Below, piece after piece: positions 48,840-58,264 of a stretch of 64,000 nucleotides of DNA. The DNA lies in NCBI GenBank assembly GCA_022825725.1, contig JAJDWE010000033.1, forward strand, positions 23,926-87,925, given 5' to 3'. The notes under the pieces were generated by a model. That model did not search any database, was not told where the DNA came from, and saw only the letters and a list, made by a program, of their open reading frames with translations. Origin of the DNA: Gemmatimonadota bacterium (GTDB lineage: Bacteria > Gemmatimonadota > Gemmatimonadetes > Palauibacterales > Palauibacteraceae). Every line of letters starts with the position of its first letter. Positions within the stretch are counted from its first letter, which is position 1. A program made the translations under genes and the position numbers.

Positions 48840-49867
48840 GAATCTCGTGGGAACCGTTCCACGTCGAAACGGCGCACCCCTTCGGCATCAGCCGCGGCGT
48901 GAAGACCGGCGACGATCTGGTGTGGGTGCGACTGGAGCACGAGGGGATCGAAGGCTGGGGCGAGGCGGATCCGTCCGGGTACTACGGGGAGACGGCGGAT
49001 ACGGTGGAGGCGGCGCTGAGAAAGCTGGCCCCCCGCATCGAGGAGGTGGAAGACCCGTTCCAGCTCGAGAACATCGAGCGGGACCTTGCGAGCCTCCTCG
49101 GCCGGAACGGGTCGGCCCGCTGCGCGATCTCGTCGGCGCTCCACGACTGGGTCGGAAAGCGCGCGGGGCTTCCGCTCTGGAAGCTCTGGGGCCTGAATCC
49201 GGCCGACGCGCCGCTCAGTTCGTTCACGATCGGAATCGACGCGCCGGAGGTCATGGCCCGGAAGACGCGCGAGGCCGAAGCGTGGCCGATCCTCAAGATC
49301 AAGCTCGGAAGCGACGATGATGAAGCGCGGCTGAGCGCGGTCCGCGGCGCGGCGCCGGACAAGGTCCTGCGCGTGGACGCGAACGCGGCCTGGACTCCCG
49401 CCGAAGCCATCGAGGGGATCGCGATGTGCGCCGAATACGGCGTGGAGTTCGTGGAACAGCCGCTCCCGCCGACGGAGAACGACGAGCTGGCCTTCGTCCG
49501 CTCACGCGCGGTGCTCCCCATCGTCGTGGACGAGTCGAGCATCGTGGCGAGCGACATCCCGCGACTCGACGGCCTCGTCGACGGCATCAACATCAAGCTC
49601 GCGAAGTGCGGAGGTCCGAGGGAGGCGCTCCGCATGGTCCACACCGCGCGCGCCTGCGGCCTCTCGGTCATGCTCGGGTGCATGCTCGAGACGAGCCTCG
49701 GGATCGCGCCCGCGGCGCACCTCGCCTCGCTCGTGGACTACGCGGACCTGGACGGCGCCGCGCTCCTCCGTTCCGATCCGTTCACCGGCCCGCATCTCGA
49801 GGAGGGTCGAATCGTCCTGCCCGACCGTCCCGGGCTCGGCGTCGAGGCCACGGAGGCGTCCGCCTGA
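48836..49867 (+). CDS. Enolase-superfamily dipeptide epimerase-like (muconate-lactonizing group)
   Basis: ILKIKLGSDDD, LRVDANAAWTPAEA, VEFVEQPLPP, VVDESS, GINIKLAKCGGPREAL, GCMLETSLG. Confidence 0.88.
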   Translation: MRISWEPFHVETAHPFGISRGVKTGDDLVWVRLEHEGIEGWGEADPSGYYGETADTVEAALRKLAPRIEEVEDPFQLENIERDLASLLGRNGSARCAISSALHDWVGKRAGLPLWKLWGLNPADAPLSSFTIGIDAPEVMARKTREAEAWPILKIKLGSDDDEARLSAVRGAAPDKVLRVDANAAWTPAEAIEGIAMCAEYGVEFVEQPLPPTENDELAFVRSRAVLPIVVDESSIVASDIPRLDGLVDGINIKLAKCGGPREALRMVHTARACGLSVMLGCMLETSLGIAPAAHLASLVDYADLDGAALLRSDPFTGPHLEEGRIVLPDRPGLGVEATEASA

Positions 49868-50535
49868 GCCAGCGGAAGCCCGCGGTCAAGATCTGCTGCA
49901 TCGGGAGCCCGGAGGAGGCCGCGCTCGCCGCCCGCCACGGGGCGACGGCGATCGGGCTCGTCTCCGCGATGCCGAGCGGACCGGGGGTTATCGATGACGC
50001 CGCGATCCGCCGCATCGCGGTTGCGGCCCCGCGCGGCGTCGCGACCTTCCTGCTCACGTCGCGGACGGACCCGGAGGAGATCGCGGCCCACCAGCGCCAC
50101 GCCCGGGCGGACACGCTCCAGCTCGTGGACCGGCTGGCGCACGACGCGCTCCGCAGCCTGCGCCGCCTGTTGCCTGGCGTCTCGCTCGTTCAGGTCGTCC
50201 ACGTCCGGGGAGAGCACTCGGTGGAGGAGGCGGTCGCGGTGGCGCCGCTGGTCGACGCCGTCCTGCTCGACTCGGGCGACCCGGACCTCGCCGTGCGGCA
50301 ACTCGGCGGCACGGGTCGGGTTCACGACTGGAGGCACAGCCGCAGGATCGTCGAGCGGGCCGGCTGCCCGGTCTACCTTGCGGGAGGCCTCCGGCCGACG
50401 AACGTGGCCGCGGCTCTGCAGGCGGTCCGTCCCTTCGGCCTGGACGTCTGCTCGGGAGTGAGGACGAACGGGCGGCTCGACGAGAGGCTGCTGCGCAGCT
50501 TCATGCGCGAAGCGAGAGGCGGCGGGAACGGCTAG
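49864..50535 (+). CDS. TrpF-like (phosphoribosylanthranilate isomerase-type) protein, possible CTG start
   Basis: KICCIGSPEEAALAARHGATAIGLVSAMPSGPGVI … DAVLLDSG … PVYLAGGLRPTNVAAALQAVRPFGLDVCSGVRT. Confidence 0.75.
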   Translation: MSQRKPAVKICCIGSPEEAALAARHGATAIGLVSAMPSGPGVIDDAAIRRIAVAAPRGVATFLLTSRTDPEEIAAHQRHARADTLQLVDRLAHDALRSLRRLLPGVSLVQVVHVRGEHSVEEAVAVAPLVDAVLLDSGDPDLAVRQLGGTGRVHDWRHSRRIVERAGCPVYLAGGLRPTNVAAALQAVRPFGLDVCSGVRTNGRLDERLLRSFMREARGGGNG

Positions 50536-50567
50536 CAGCCACGGGCTGCCGGCCAGTTCGGGTCCGG

Positions 50568-51884
50568 CTAGTCCGCGCGCACGCGGGCGCCGCGCCGGCA
50601 ATCCAGCGCGAGTTCCTCCGTCTCCGACCCCTCGCACGCCTCGCGCCGCGCGGCTTCGTCCGCGTAGAGCGAGTACAGCGACTCTCCCATGGCTTCGTGA
50701 CACCGCGGCTTGGCCGAGTCTTCGATGATGCGGCAGAACGAGAATCCGGCCCCGGTCGTCGCGGTCACGTCCACGAAGTTCTTGACGACCCCCACGTAGC
50801 ACCACTCGCGGTGGTCCGCCGGCGATTTCCGACATTCGCTGTGCGCTTCGTCCTCGTCCTGCAGCGTGCGGCCGCTGATGTCGCGGCCGAGACTCACGAA
50901 GCAGTCGTCCCGCCAGCCGTCCGGCGCATCGAGACAGGAGGTGGCCGCGTCCGCGATGTCCCAGTCGTTGTGCCAGAGCATGGCGGACGTCTGCATCTGG
51001 TAACAGGAGGTCAGGTACCGCTCGTCCAGGATCGAGCAGGGATAGTGCGGGTCGTCGGCACGCAGCGGCTCGAAGGGTTCGACGCCCTCGGCCATCGCCA
51101 TCGTCCCGTGGCCGTGCGCGCCCGCGCCGTGGTCCGAGGCTTCGGCCGCCTCGCCTGCCCCGCCCTCCATGGCGGTCCCGCCGGACACGAGTGCGGCGGC
51201 CGGATGATGAGGGGCGATCGCGTTGACAACGTTCTCCATGAACGCCCCGCCGTAGCACGAGTTCCGGTTCCATCCGGTCGTCAGCAGGTCGCAGCCCTCG
51301 AGGGCCATGAGAAGGTGGTGGCCGTAGTACATCGTCAGACCGTGTCCGAGACCGTGCAGGCACTGAAAGAGCAGCCAGCGGTCGGCGGGATCCGCCTCGT
51401 AGGGCTCGCAGAGCCCGGCGACCTTCTCCGCGTTCGGTTCGCCCGTGGCGATGAAATAGGCCTGGACGACGCCATGGTAGCATCCCGACTGGAAGACCTC
51501 CGTGCACTCCTCGAAGGCGTCGGTGAAGGTCTCTCCGGGCGAGTAGGCGTTGATGCCGATCGCGTGCGTGAGGACATGGGACTCCGCCCGGACCGCCCGG
51601 TCGGCGACGGCCAGCGACTCGAGCATGTCCAGCGCCGCAACCGTCCCGGCCGCGTCGAGTTCGTCGAGGAGCCGTGCTTCATAGCATCCCCGCCTCTCCT
51701 CCCACGCCAACTCATGGCACGCCTCGAACGCGGCCGCGGCCTCGGCCGAAGCGATGGGTGGCATCGACGGCCCCCCGCAGGCCGCCGCCGCGCTCCCGAT
51801 CGCCATGACAAGCCCGAGGCCGCGAGCGTGACGGCGCCGGTGAACTCCCGTGGACACGACGGTGCGCGATCCTGATCCGCTCAT
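50568..51884 (-). CDS. Cys-rich exported lipoprotein-like protein of unknown function
   Basis: Lipobox-like SAAAACGG; repeated C…HG motifs CYHGVVQAYF, CLHGLGHGLTMYYG, CYGGAFMENV; His/Met-rich insert DHGAGAHGHGTMAMAEG. Confidence 0.7.
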   Translation of the reverse strand: MSGSGSRTVVSTGVHRRRHARGLGLVMAIGSAAAACGGPSMPPIASAEAAAAFEACHELAWEERRGCYEARLLDELDAAGTVAALDMLESLAVADRAVRAESHVLTHAIGINAYSPGETFTDAFEECTEVFQSGCYHGVVQAYFIATGEPNAEKVAGLCEPYEADPADRWLLFQCLHGLGHGLTMYYGHHLLMALEGCDLLTTGWNRNSCYGGAFMENVVNAIAPHHPAAALVSGGTAMEGGAGEAAEASDHGAGAHGHGTMAMAEGVEPFEPLRADDPHYPCSILDERYLTSCYQMQTSAMLWHNDWDIADAATSCLDAPDGWRDDCFVSLGRDISGRTLQDEDEAHSECRKSPADHREWCYVGVVKNFVDVTATTGAGFSFCRIIEDSAKPRCHEAMGESLYSLYADEAARREACEGSETEELALDCRRGARVRAD

Positions 51885-51990
51885 TCCCTCTCCCTCGTTT
51901 TGCACCCGCGACAGCGCGCGGAACCAGCGGCACAACTTGACGGAGCGTGGTCCTCGCAACAAGCGAAACCGGCTGCGCCAGTCGGCGCGA

Positions 51991-54375
51991 TCACAGGAGC
52001 GCCTCGGGATCGCGGTCGATCTCGAGCCGTAGGCCGGAGCCGGGCTGGCCCCGCTGCTCTCCGAGGAACCGGAGAACGCCGCCGAGCGTCGCGGCGCGAT
52101 CCGCCTTGACCAGGAAGTGCCACCTCCACCGCTCCCGGAGTCGATCGATGGGGCAGGGGGCCGGACCGATGACCTCGACTCCGGCGAGCCGGCGATCCCG
52201 AATCAGCCGCCGCGTCCATTCGGACAGTTCCTCCGCGACGTCGATCACCCGGGACTCCGTCTTCCCGGAGACGACGAGGTTCGCGAGCCGGCGGTGCGGC
52301 GGATAGCCGGGTTCCTCCCGGTCCCCGAGTTCGCGTTCCGCGAAGCCGACGTAGTCGTGCTCCGCAGCCGCGGCGAGCGCGTAGTGCCCCGGGCGCGAGG
52401 TCTGGACGAGGACCTCCCCCGGTTCCTCGCCCCGTCCGGCCCGTCCGGCGACCTGTTCCAGGAGTTGGAAGGTGCGTTCGCTGGCCCGGAAGTCCGGCAG
52501 ATGGAGACCGACATCCGCGTTGATGACTCCCACGAGTGTGACCTGCGGGAAGTCGAGGCCCTTGGCGATCATCTGCGTTCCGAGCAGGATGTCCACCTCC
52601 CGCCTCCGGAACGCGTCCAGAATCTCGACGTGCGCCCACTTGGAGCCCGTGGTGTCGAGGTCCATGCGCGCGATGCCGGCTTCCGGAAAGAGCTCGCCCA
52701 CGCGGCGTTCGACCTGTTCGGTGCCGACCCCGGCGTAGCGCGGCGCGGGGCCCCCGCACTCGTCGCACCCGGAGGGAAGCGGGCTCGTCGAGCCGCAGTG
52801 ATGACACACGAGCTGCCTGCGTCGGCGATGATAGGTGAGGGTCACGGAGCAGGCGTCACAGCTCCACACGTGACCGCAGGCCGCGCACTCGGCGAAGGAG
52901 GCGTATCCGCGGCGGTTGAGAAAGAGAATCGTCTGCTCGCCCCGTTCCAGGCGCAGGGCGATCGCCTCCCGCAGCCGCCTGGAGAAGACCCGCGGACCGC
53001 CGCCCGGAGCGGGCTCCTCCGCGTCCTGGCCCGGGTCCTCGCCGGCATCGGCCCGTAAATTGACGAGTTCCACCGAGGGGAGCCCGTGGCCCGTCACCCG
53101 CTTCTCGAGTTCGAGCAGGTGGTAGCGTCCCGTGCGCGCATTCTCCCAGCTCTCGAGGGCAGGCGTCGCGGAGCCGAGTACGCACAGGCCCCCTTCCAGC
53201 CGCGCGCGCATGATCGCAACGGAACGGGCGTGGTATCGCGGTACGTCGGACTGCTTGTAGCTGCTCTCGTGCTCCTCGTCGACGATGATCGCCCCAAGGT
53301 TCCGGACCGGCGCGAACACCGCCGAGCGCGGACCGATCGCGATCCGCTTCCTCCCCTCGCGCAGGCTGCGCCAGGCGTCGAAACGTTCCCCGTCCGAGAG
53401 CCCCGAGTGCAACACGGTGACCTCATCGCCGAAGCGGGCCCGGAAGCGCTGCACCGTCTGGGGCGTGAGGGAGATCTCCGGCACGAGGAAGATGCCGGAG
53501 CGGCCCAACGCGAGTTGACGCTCCAGCACCTCCAGGTAGACGGCCGTCTTGCCCGAGCCCGTCACGCCGCGCAGGAGTGCGACGCGTCCCGGAGCGTCGA
53601 GGCGCTCGAGGTCGCCCACGACCCGCGTCTGGTCCGGAGTGAGGGTGAACCGCGGCTCCGGCTCCACCGGGCCGGCGAACGGATCCCGCTCTACCTCGCG
53701 CTCCACGATTTCGGCGAGGCGCCGCTCCACGAGCCCGTCGAGCACGCCCCGGCTGAAGCCGAGTTGCTTCACCAGGTGCCCGACGCCCGCCTGCCCTCCG
53801 ACCGACTCGAGCGTCTCATACAACTCGCGCTGCCGTTTCGCCCGCCCGAAGGCGCGGTCCCGTTCGCTCAGCGTTCGCAGTTCGCGCGCAAGCCGGAGCA
53901 CACGCTCGGTGCGCGGTCGTCCCGGGCTCCCTCCGCGGGCGGCCCGTGACCCGAGCGCGCCCGGAGGGAGGGCCGCCCTCAACACAACGCCGAGAGGCGC
54001 GACGTAGTAGTCCGAGATCCAGCGGCAGAGATCGAGGAGACGCGCGTCGACCACCGGCGCTTCGTCGAGGACGCCCCGCAATTCGCGCAATCGGGGTTTC
54101 CGTCCCCGGTCCGTCCGCAGCCCGAGGCGGTCCACGACCCCGACCGCCGTCCCGCCGCCGAGCGGCACGCGGACCCGGACGCCCGGCCCCACGGCCCCGA
54201 CGAGCGAGGCGGGGATCGCGTAGGCGAGCGTGCCGAGGAAGGTCCGCGCGACCGCCACCTCGCACACGCCGGCGGAGCCCGCCTCCCGCGCCGCCTCCCC
54301 GGGGGGGCCTTCGCTTGACACGTCGCAGCCGGATTGCTTGTTTTCCGCCACCGAATCCAATGGGGGGTCGCTCAT
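51991..54375 (-). CDS. priA: Primosomal protein N' (PriA helicase); true start may be GTG near 54275
   Basis: LLRGVTGSGKTAVYLEVLE, VDEEHESSYKQ, GSATPALES, zinc-binding CAACGHVWSCDACSVTL…CHHCG…CDECGG. Confidence 0.95.
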   Translation of the reverse strand: MSDPPLDSVAENKQSGCDVSSEGPPGEAAREAGSAGVCEVAVARTFLGTLAYAIPASLVGAVGPGVRVRVPLGGGTAVGVVDRLGLRTDRGRKPRLRELRGVLDEAPVVDARLLDLCRWISDYYVAPLGVVLRAALPPGALGSRAARGGSPGRPRTERVLRLARELRTLSERDRAFGRAKRQRELYETLESVGGQAGVGHLVKQLGFSRGVLDGLVERRLAEIVEREVERDPFAGPVEPEPRFTLTPDQTRVVGDLERLDAPGRVALLRGVTGSGKTAVYLEVLERQLALGRSGIFLVPEISLTPQTVQRFRARFGDEVTVLHSGLSDGERFDAWRSLREGRKRIAIGPRSAVFAPVRNLGAIIVDEEHESSYKQSDVPRYHARSVAIMRARLEGGLCVLGSATPALESWENARTGRYHLLELEKRVTGHGLPSVELVNLRADAGEDPGQDAEEPAPGGGPRVFSRRLREAIALRLERGEQTILFLNRRGYASFAECAACGHVWSCDACSVTLTYHRRRRQLVCHHCGSTSPLPSGCDECGGPAPRYAGVGTEQVERRVGELFPEAGIARMDLDTTGSKWAHVEILDAFRRREVDILLGTQMIAKGLDFPQVTLVGVINADVGLHLPDFRASERTFQLLEQVAGRAGRGEEPGEVLVQTSRPGHYALAAAAEHDYVGFAERELGDREEPGYPPHRRLANLVVSGKTESRVIDVAEELSEWTRRLIRDRRLAGVEVIGPAPCPIDRLRERWRWHFLVKADRAATLGGVLRFLGEQRGQPGSGLRLEIDRDPEALL

Positions 54376-54922
54376 GGGCTGTCTGGCCCTGAACGCTTCA
54401 TATGAGCCGTTGACGATCATTCCGGTCCGGCGCGCCGTTCGCCTGCTCATCGACCGGAAGGCCGACGCGCTGGAGGTGGATTCGGAACGTCCCATCCGAT
54501 CCGAGCGCGTGCGGATGGATACGCCCGTCGTCATCCGCCTCGTCCGGTTTATCCAGATCCCCCGCCGCTTCCGCCGCCAGGTCACGAACACGTTCCTGTT
54601 CGCGCGCGACGCGTATCGCTGTCAGTACTGCGGCCGTCACCGGCGGGAACTGGGGTATCGCGAGTCGCTGACCCGCGATCACGTGATTCCGATTTCGCGT
54701 GGCGGAGACAACGGATGGTCGAACGTGGTCACGGCCTGCAGCAAGTGCAACCTGAAGAAGGCGGACCGTCTGCTGGCCGAATGCGGGTTCTCGCTCCCGG
54801 CGGAGCCTCGCGAACCCAACCACGTCGAACTGATCTGGGCCGTCCGCACGGTCACGCCGGTGCAGGCCAGGTATATCGGCATGTTCTACGGCGAGGACGT
54901 GCTGCGGGCGCTGACCCCCTGA
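54374..54922 (+). CDS. HNH endonuclease
   Basis: FARDAYRCQYCGRHRRELGYRESLTRDHVIPISRGGDNGWSNVVTACSKCNLKKADR. Confidence 0.92.
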   Translation: MGCLALNASYEPLTIIPVRRAVRLLIDRKADALEVDSERPIRSERVRMDTPVVIRLVRFIQIPRRFRRQVTNTFLFARDAYRCQYCGRHRRELGYRESLTRDHVIPISRGGDNGWSNVVTACSKCNLKKADRLLAECGFSLPAEPREPNHVELIWAVRTVTPVQARYIGMFYGEDVLRALTP

Positions 54923-54952
54923 GTTCGGCCCGGGCCGGCTGATCGCACTGTC

Positions 54953-55516
54953 ATGAATATGACCGGGTTCGGAATCGGCGAGATCCTCCTCATCGCGATG
55001 CTCGTGCTCATCGTGTTCGGGCCCCGCCGCCTGCCGGAGATCACCCGCACCATCGGCAAGGGGATCCGCGAGTTTCGGAAGGGGATGAACGAGATCCAGC
55101 GCGAACTCGAAGCCGCCGGCCGGGAGACGCAGTGGAAGTCGCCGCCCACGCCCCCGAAACCGGCGACTGCGAGCAATGCGACGATCGCCGGAACCGCCAC
55201 CGCCGCCGGAACCGCCGCGGCCGCCGGGGCGTCCACCGCCTCCGCGGACGAGACGGAGGACGAAGAGGACGCCCCCGAAGCGACGGCGGGGCCGGTCGTG
55301 GAGGAACAGGAACCGCCCACGCCGCGCGATGAGGTGGATCCGGCTCAGGAGTTCATCGATCCCTGGTCCACGGATTCCTCGCGTCCGACGTTCGGCCCGA
55401 AGTCGTCCTCGGAGCCCGTCTCGGAGCCCGTGATCGCCCCGCCTACGACCGACCCCGCACCGCCGGAGCCGCCGGAGCCGTCTGAGGGGGAGGATCCGGC
55501 GACGGCCCCCCAATGA
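54953..55516 (+). CDS. tatB: Sec-independent translocase subunit TatA/TatB with long low-complexity tail
   Basis: GFGIGEILLIAMLVLIVFGPRRLPEITRTIGKGIREFRKGM. Confidence 0.88.
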   Translation: MNMTGFGIGEILLIAMLVLIVFGPRRLPEITRTIGKGIREFRKGMNEIQRELEAAGRETQWKSPPTPPKPATASNATIAGTATAAGTAAAAGASTASADETEDEEDAPEATAGPVVEEQEPPTPRDEVDPAQEFIDPWSTDSSRPTFGPKSSSEPVSEPVIAPPTTDPAPPEPPEPSEGEDPATAPQ

Positions 55517-57014
55517 GAGCGCGGTAGCGGCGGTTATCCCCCTCCAGCGCCCTCAGCAACTCGATCGCCGATGGCGCGCCGGTCTCGGATAGATCCGGGA
55601 AACCGGGCCCCGCGATACGCGCGCGCGGCGGCTCCGCACCGGCGCCGACACTTCCACGGAACTCGATTTCCAGCCGCCGGCCGCGCTCACACGGGCTGCA
55701 CAGGAGGCCGTCCTCCGCCGCGGATCCGTCGACGGCCCACGATCCCTCCGTGCCTCGGAGCGTGAAGCCGGCCAGCGCGTCCGGAACCCGTAACGTGCCG
55801 CGCCACGCGCCGTCCGTCCCGGCATCGAGCGCCAGGTCGATCACGCCGTAGAGCGCTCTCAACACCGGCGCCGCGGACATGCGCCCCTCGCCCTCGCCGT
55901 CTCCGCCCTCCCAGCGGAATTCGGCCTTCATGCCGTCGTCGCGCAACGCGGCCTCACGGAGCTTGCGGAACGGGAGCACGCCGTCGAAGGAGACAGGTAC
56001 CCCCGGTTTGAGTTCACCGGAGGCGGCGACGAACGACTCGCCCGCCAGACGCAACTCTGCGGAGCCCTCTCTCGGCGCCGGGGCACGGGCTTCCGACTGG
56101 CGCAGCAGGAACGCGACCATCCGCGCCCGCTGTCCATCCGGATCCGTGGGCCCGGTCTCGTCATCGCCCTCGCCCGCTTCGCCCGGAGAGCCCGGGACGC
56201 CTGGGGGGCCGCCGCCCCGGCGGGGGAGATCGAGAGGGTTTCGGAATCCGACTTCGGGACGCTGGATCCCCGGGGCACCGGCACCGTCCATGCCGGCCCT
56301 GAACTCGCGACCCCAGCTCGCGAGGTCATAGCTGATGGCGGCCTCGAGATCGTCGTCGTCCGGGTGCCAGGCGAGCCCGGTGATGCGAGGGGCCGAGACC
56401 GTCACGACGCCTTCGGGCCAGGTCGGCCGCACGCCGGGCGGGCGGGAGGCCTGCACGGTCAACCGGTCGCCCGAGGGATCGTCGTGCTCCGTCCGCACAT
56501 TCGGACCCGTGCCCGGAGAGAGCCGCGCAGAGAGCGAGCGCCCACACCCGGGTTCGCCGTCGAGCACGACGAGGAGCGTGTTCCAACCCGCCGCCAGCCG
56601 CACTTCGCGCGCGGTTCCGGCGTCCTCGATGTACTGGGTGTTCACCCATGCCTCGAGGCGCGCGCAGGACTCGACGCCCAGTTCGAGCCGCACGCTCGCG
56701 TCCGCGCGTGACTTCAGATACGCGTGGGCGAGCGTCGCCTGCCCGGCTTCCGAGACGTCCGAAAAATCCAGCGGCGCCTCTCCGTCGCGGCGAAAGAGCG
56801 TCCACGTGCCCGTGGCGGTTTCGAGGTTCCGGTCCGGAAATCGGTCCCGCCCCGCAACGGGGAGCGGGTGGTCCCCCGCCGCGTGTTCCGCGTTAGTGAC
56901 CAGCCAGCGGTCGACCGGGATCTCCTGGGCCCACGCGGCTTCGGGGGCGAGCGCGCACACTCCCGAAGCGGAGAGCAGGAGCGAAAGCAGGGTTCGTCGA
57001 GCCAGGCGATGCAT
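55443..57014 (-). CDS. Exported protein of unknown function
   Basis: Signal peptide MHRLARRTLLSLLLSASGVCALAPEAAWA; no family recognised. Confidence 0.6.
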   Translation of the reverse strand: MHRLARRTLLSLLLSASGVCALAPEAAWAQEIPVDRWLVTNAEHAAGDHPLPVAGRDRFPDRNLETATGTWTLFRRDGEAPLDFSDVSEAGQATLAHAYLKSRADASVRLELGVESCARLEAWVNTQYIEDAGTAREVRLAAGWNTLLVVLDGEPGCGRSLSARLSPGTGPNVRTEHDDPSGDRLTVQASRPPGVRPTWPEGVVTVSAPRITGLAWHPDDDDLEAAISYDLASWGREFRAGMDGAGAPGIQRPEVGFRNPLDLPRRGGGPPGVPGSPGEAGEGDDETGPTDPDGQRARMVAFLLRQSEARAPAPREGSAELRLAGESFVAASGELKPGVPVSFDGVLPFRKLREAALRDDGMKAEFRWEGGDGEGEGRMSAAPVLRALYGVIDLALDAGTDGAWRGTLRVPDALAGFTLRGTEGSWAVDGSAAEDGLLCSPCERGRRLEIEFRGSVGAGAEPPRARIAGPGFPDLSETGAPSAIELLRALEGDNRRYRALIGGPSPDPPPQTAPAAPAVRGRS

Positions 57015-57173
57015 CGTGTTTTCCCTCGGTTGGCCGTCATCCACGGGCGGACTCTCTCCAGACGGTTGAACATGGGGCTTTCGTCACACGATGCGCACCC
57101 GGCGCGCACCCGGACCGTGCCCGCCACCCGATTCCGGTTGCCGCCCGGGAGACCCCCGGACAACTTGATTCTC

Positions 57174-57698
57174 ATGCACAGCGTGGTTGAACTGAGGGTG
57201 AACGGAGACCGGCGCCGGGTGGGAGTGCCGTCCCACTACACCCTCCTCGAGACCCTCCGCTACGGGCTCGGCCTCACGGGATCGAAGCAGGGGTGCGACA
57301 AGGGGGACTGCGGGGCGTGCACGGTGCTCCGCGATGGCGAGGCCGTACTCTCCTGCATCATGCCGGTGCAAGAGGCCACGGGTCACGAGATCACGACCGT
57401 CGAAGGTCTCGCGGACGCGTCCGGGCCCCATCCGCTCCAGGACGCCTTCGATCTCACGGGAGGGGCGCAATGCGGCTTCTGCACACCGGGCATTCTCTGC
57501 TCGGCCCATGGACTGCTGACCCGCGATCCGGACCCCGCCCGCGAGGACGTCGCGCGGGCGCTCTCCGGCAATCTCTGCCGCTGCACCGGCTATACGAAGA
57601 TCTTCGAGGCCGTGGACATCGCGGCCGAGGCGATCCGTACGGGCGAGACCCCCGAGGAGATCGCCTCCCGGCGGCGCGATCCGGGGGGGACGGCATGA
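57174..57698 (+). CDS. 2Fe-2S molybdenum-hydroxylase small subunit (CoxS-like), without adjacent large subunits
   Basis: GSKQGCDKGDCGACTVLRDG, GGAQCGFCTPGILCSAHGLL, LSGNLCRCTGYTKI. Confidence 0.92.
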   Translation: MHSVVELRVNGDRRRVGVPSHYTLLETLRYGLGLTGSKQGCDKGDCGACTVLRDGEAVLSCIMPVQEATGHEITTVEGLADASGPHPLQDAFDLTGGAQCGFCTPGILCSAHGLLTRDPDPAREDVARALSGNLCRCTGYTKIFEAVDIAAEAIRTGETPEEIASRRRDPGGTA

Positions 57699-58264
57699 TC
57701 TCGCCCTCCCCGCGGCACGGGCGCGCGCCGCGCACCCTCGCCGGCGCGCTCGCGGGACTCTTCGTCCTCCTGCCGCTGGCCACGGAGGCCGCGGCGCAGA
57801 CCCCGGAAGAGCGACTCGCCGAACTGGGTATCGAACTCCCGACTCCGGACGCACCGACTGCGAACTTCGTGAAGGCGGTGACGACCGGGAATCTCGTCTT
57901 CCTCGCCGGGCACGGCCCGTGCGGCGGCCTCGACGAGAGCAACACCGGGAAGGTCGGCCTCGACCACACGGTCGAGGAAGGCTACGAGATCGCCCGCTGG
58001 GTCGGCGTCTGCCTCCTCGCATCGCTCGCCCGCGAGATCGGCGACCTTTCCCGGGTGAAGCGGATCGTGCGCGTATTCGGAATGGTGAACACGCCTCCGG
58101 ACTTCACGCAGCACTCGCAGGTCATCAACGGCTGCTCCGACCTCATGGAACAGGTGTTCGGCCCCGCGATCTCGAAGCACGCCCGGGCGGCCGTGGGCAT
58201 GGCCTCGCTCCCCCGGGACCAGTCGGTCGAGATCGAGATGCTGGTCGAACTAAACGATCCGTGA
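57695..58264 (+). CDS. RidA/YjgF-family protein with signal peptide
   Basis: Signal peptide ending AAAQ; GNLVFLAGHGP, VKRIVRVFGMVNTPPDF, ARAAVGMASLPRDQSVEIEMLVEL. Confidence 0.85.
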   Translation: MISPSPRHGRAPRTLAGALAGLFVLLPLATEAAAQTPEERLAELGIELPTPDAPTANFVKAVTTGNLVFLAGHGPCGGLDESNTGKVGLDHTVEEGYEIARWVGVCLLASLAREIGDLSRVKRIVRVFGMVNTPPDFTQHSQVINGCSDLMEQVFGPAISKHARAAVGMASLPRDQSVEIEMLVELNDP

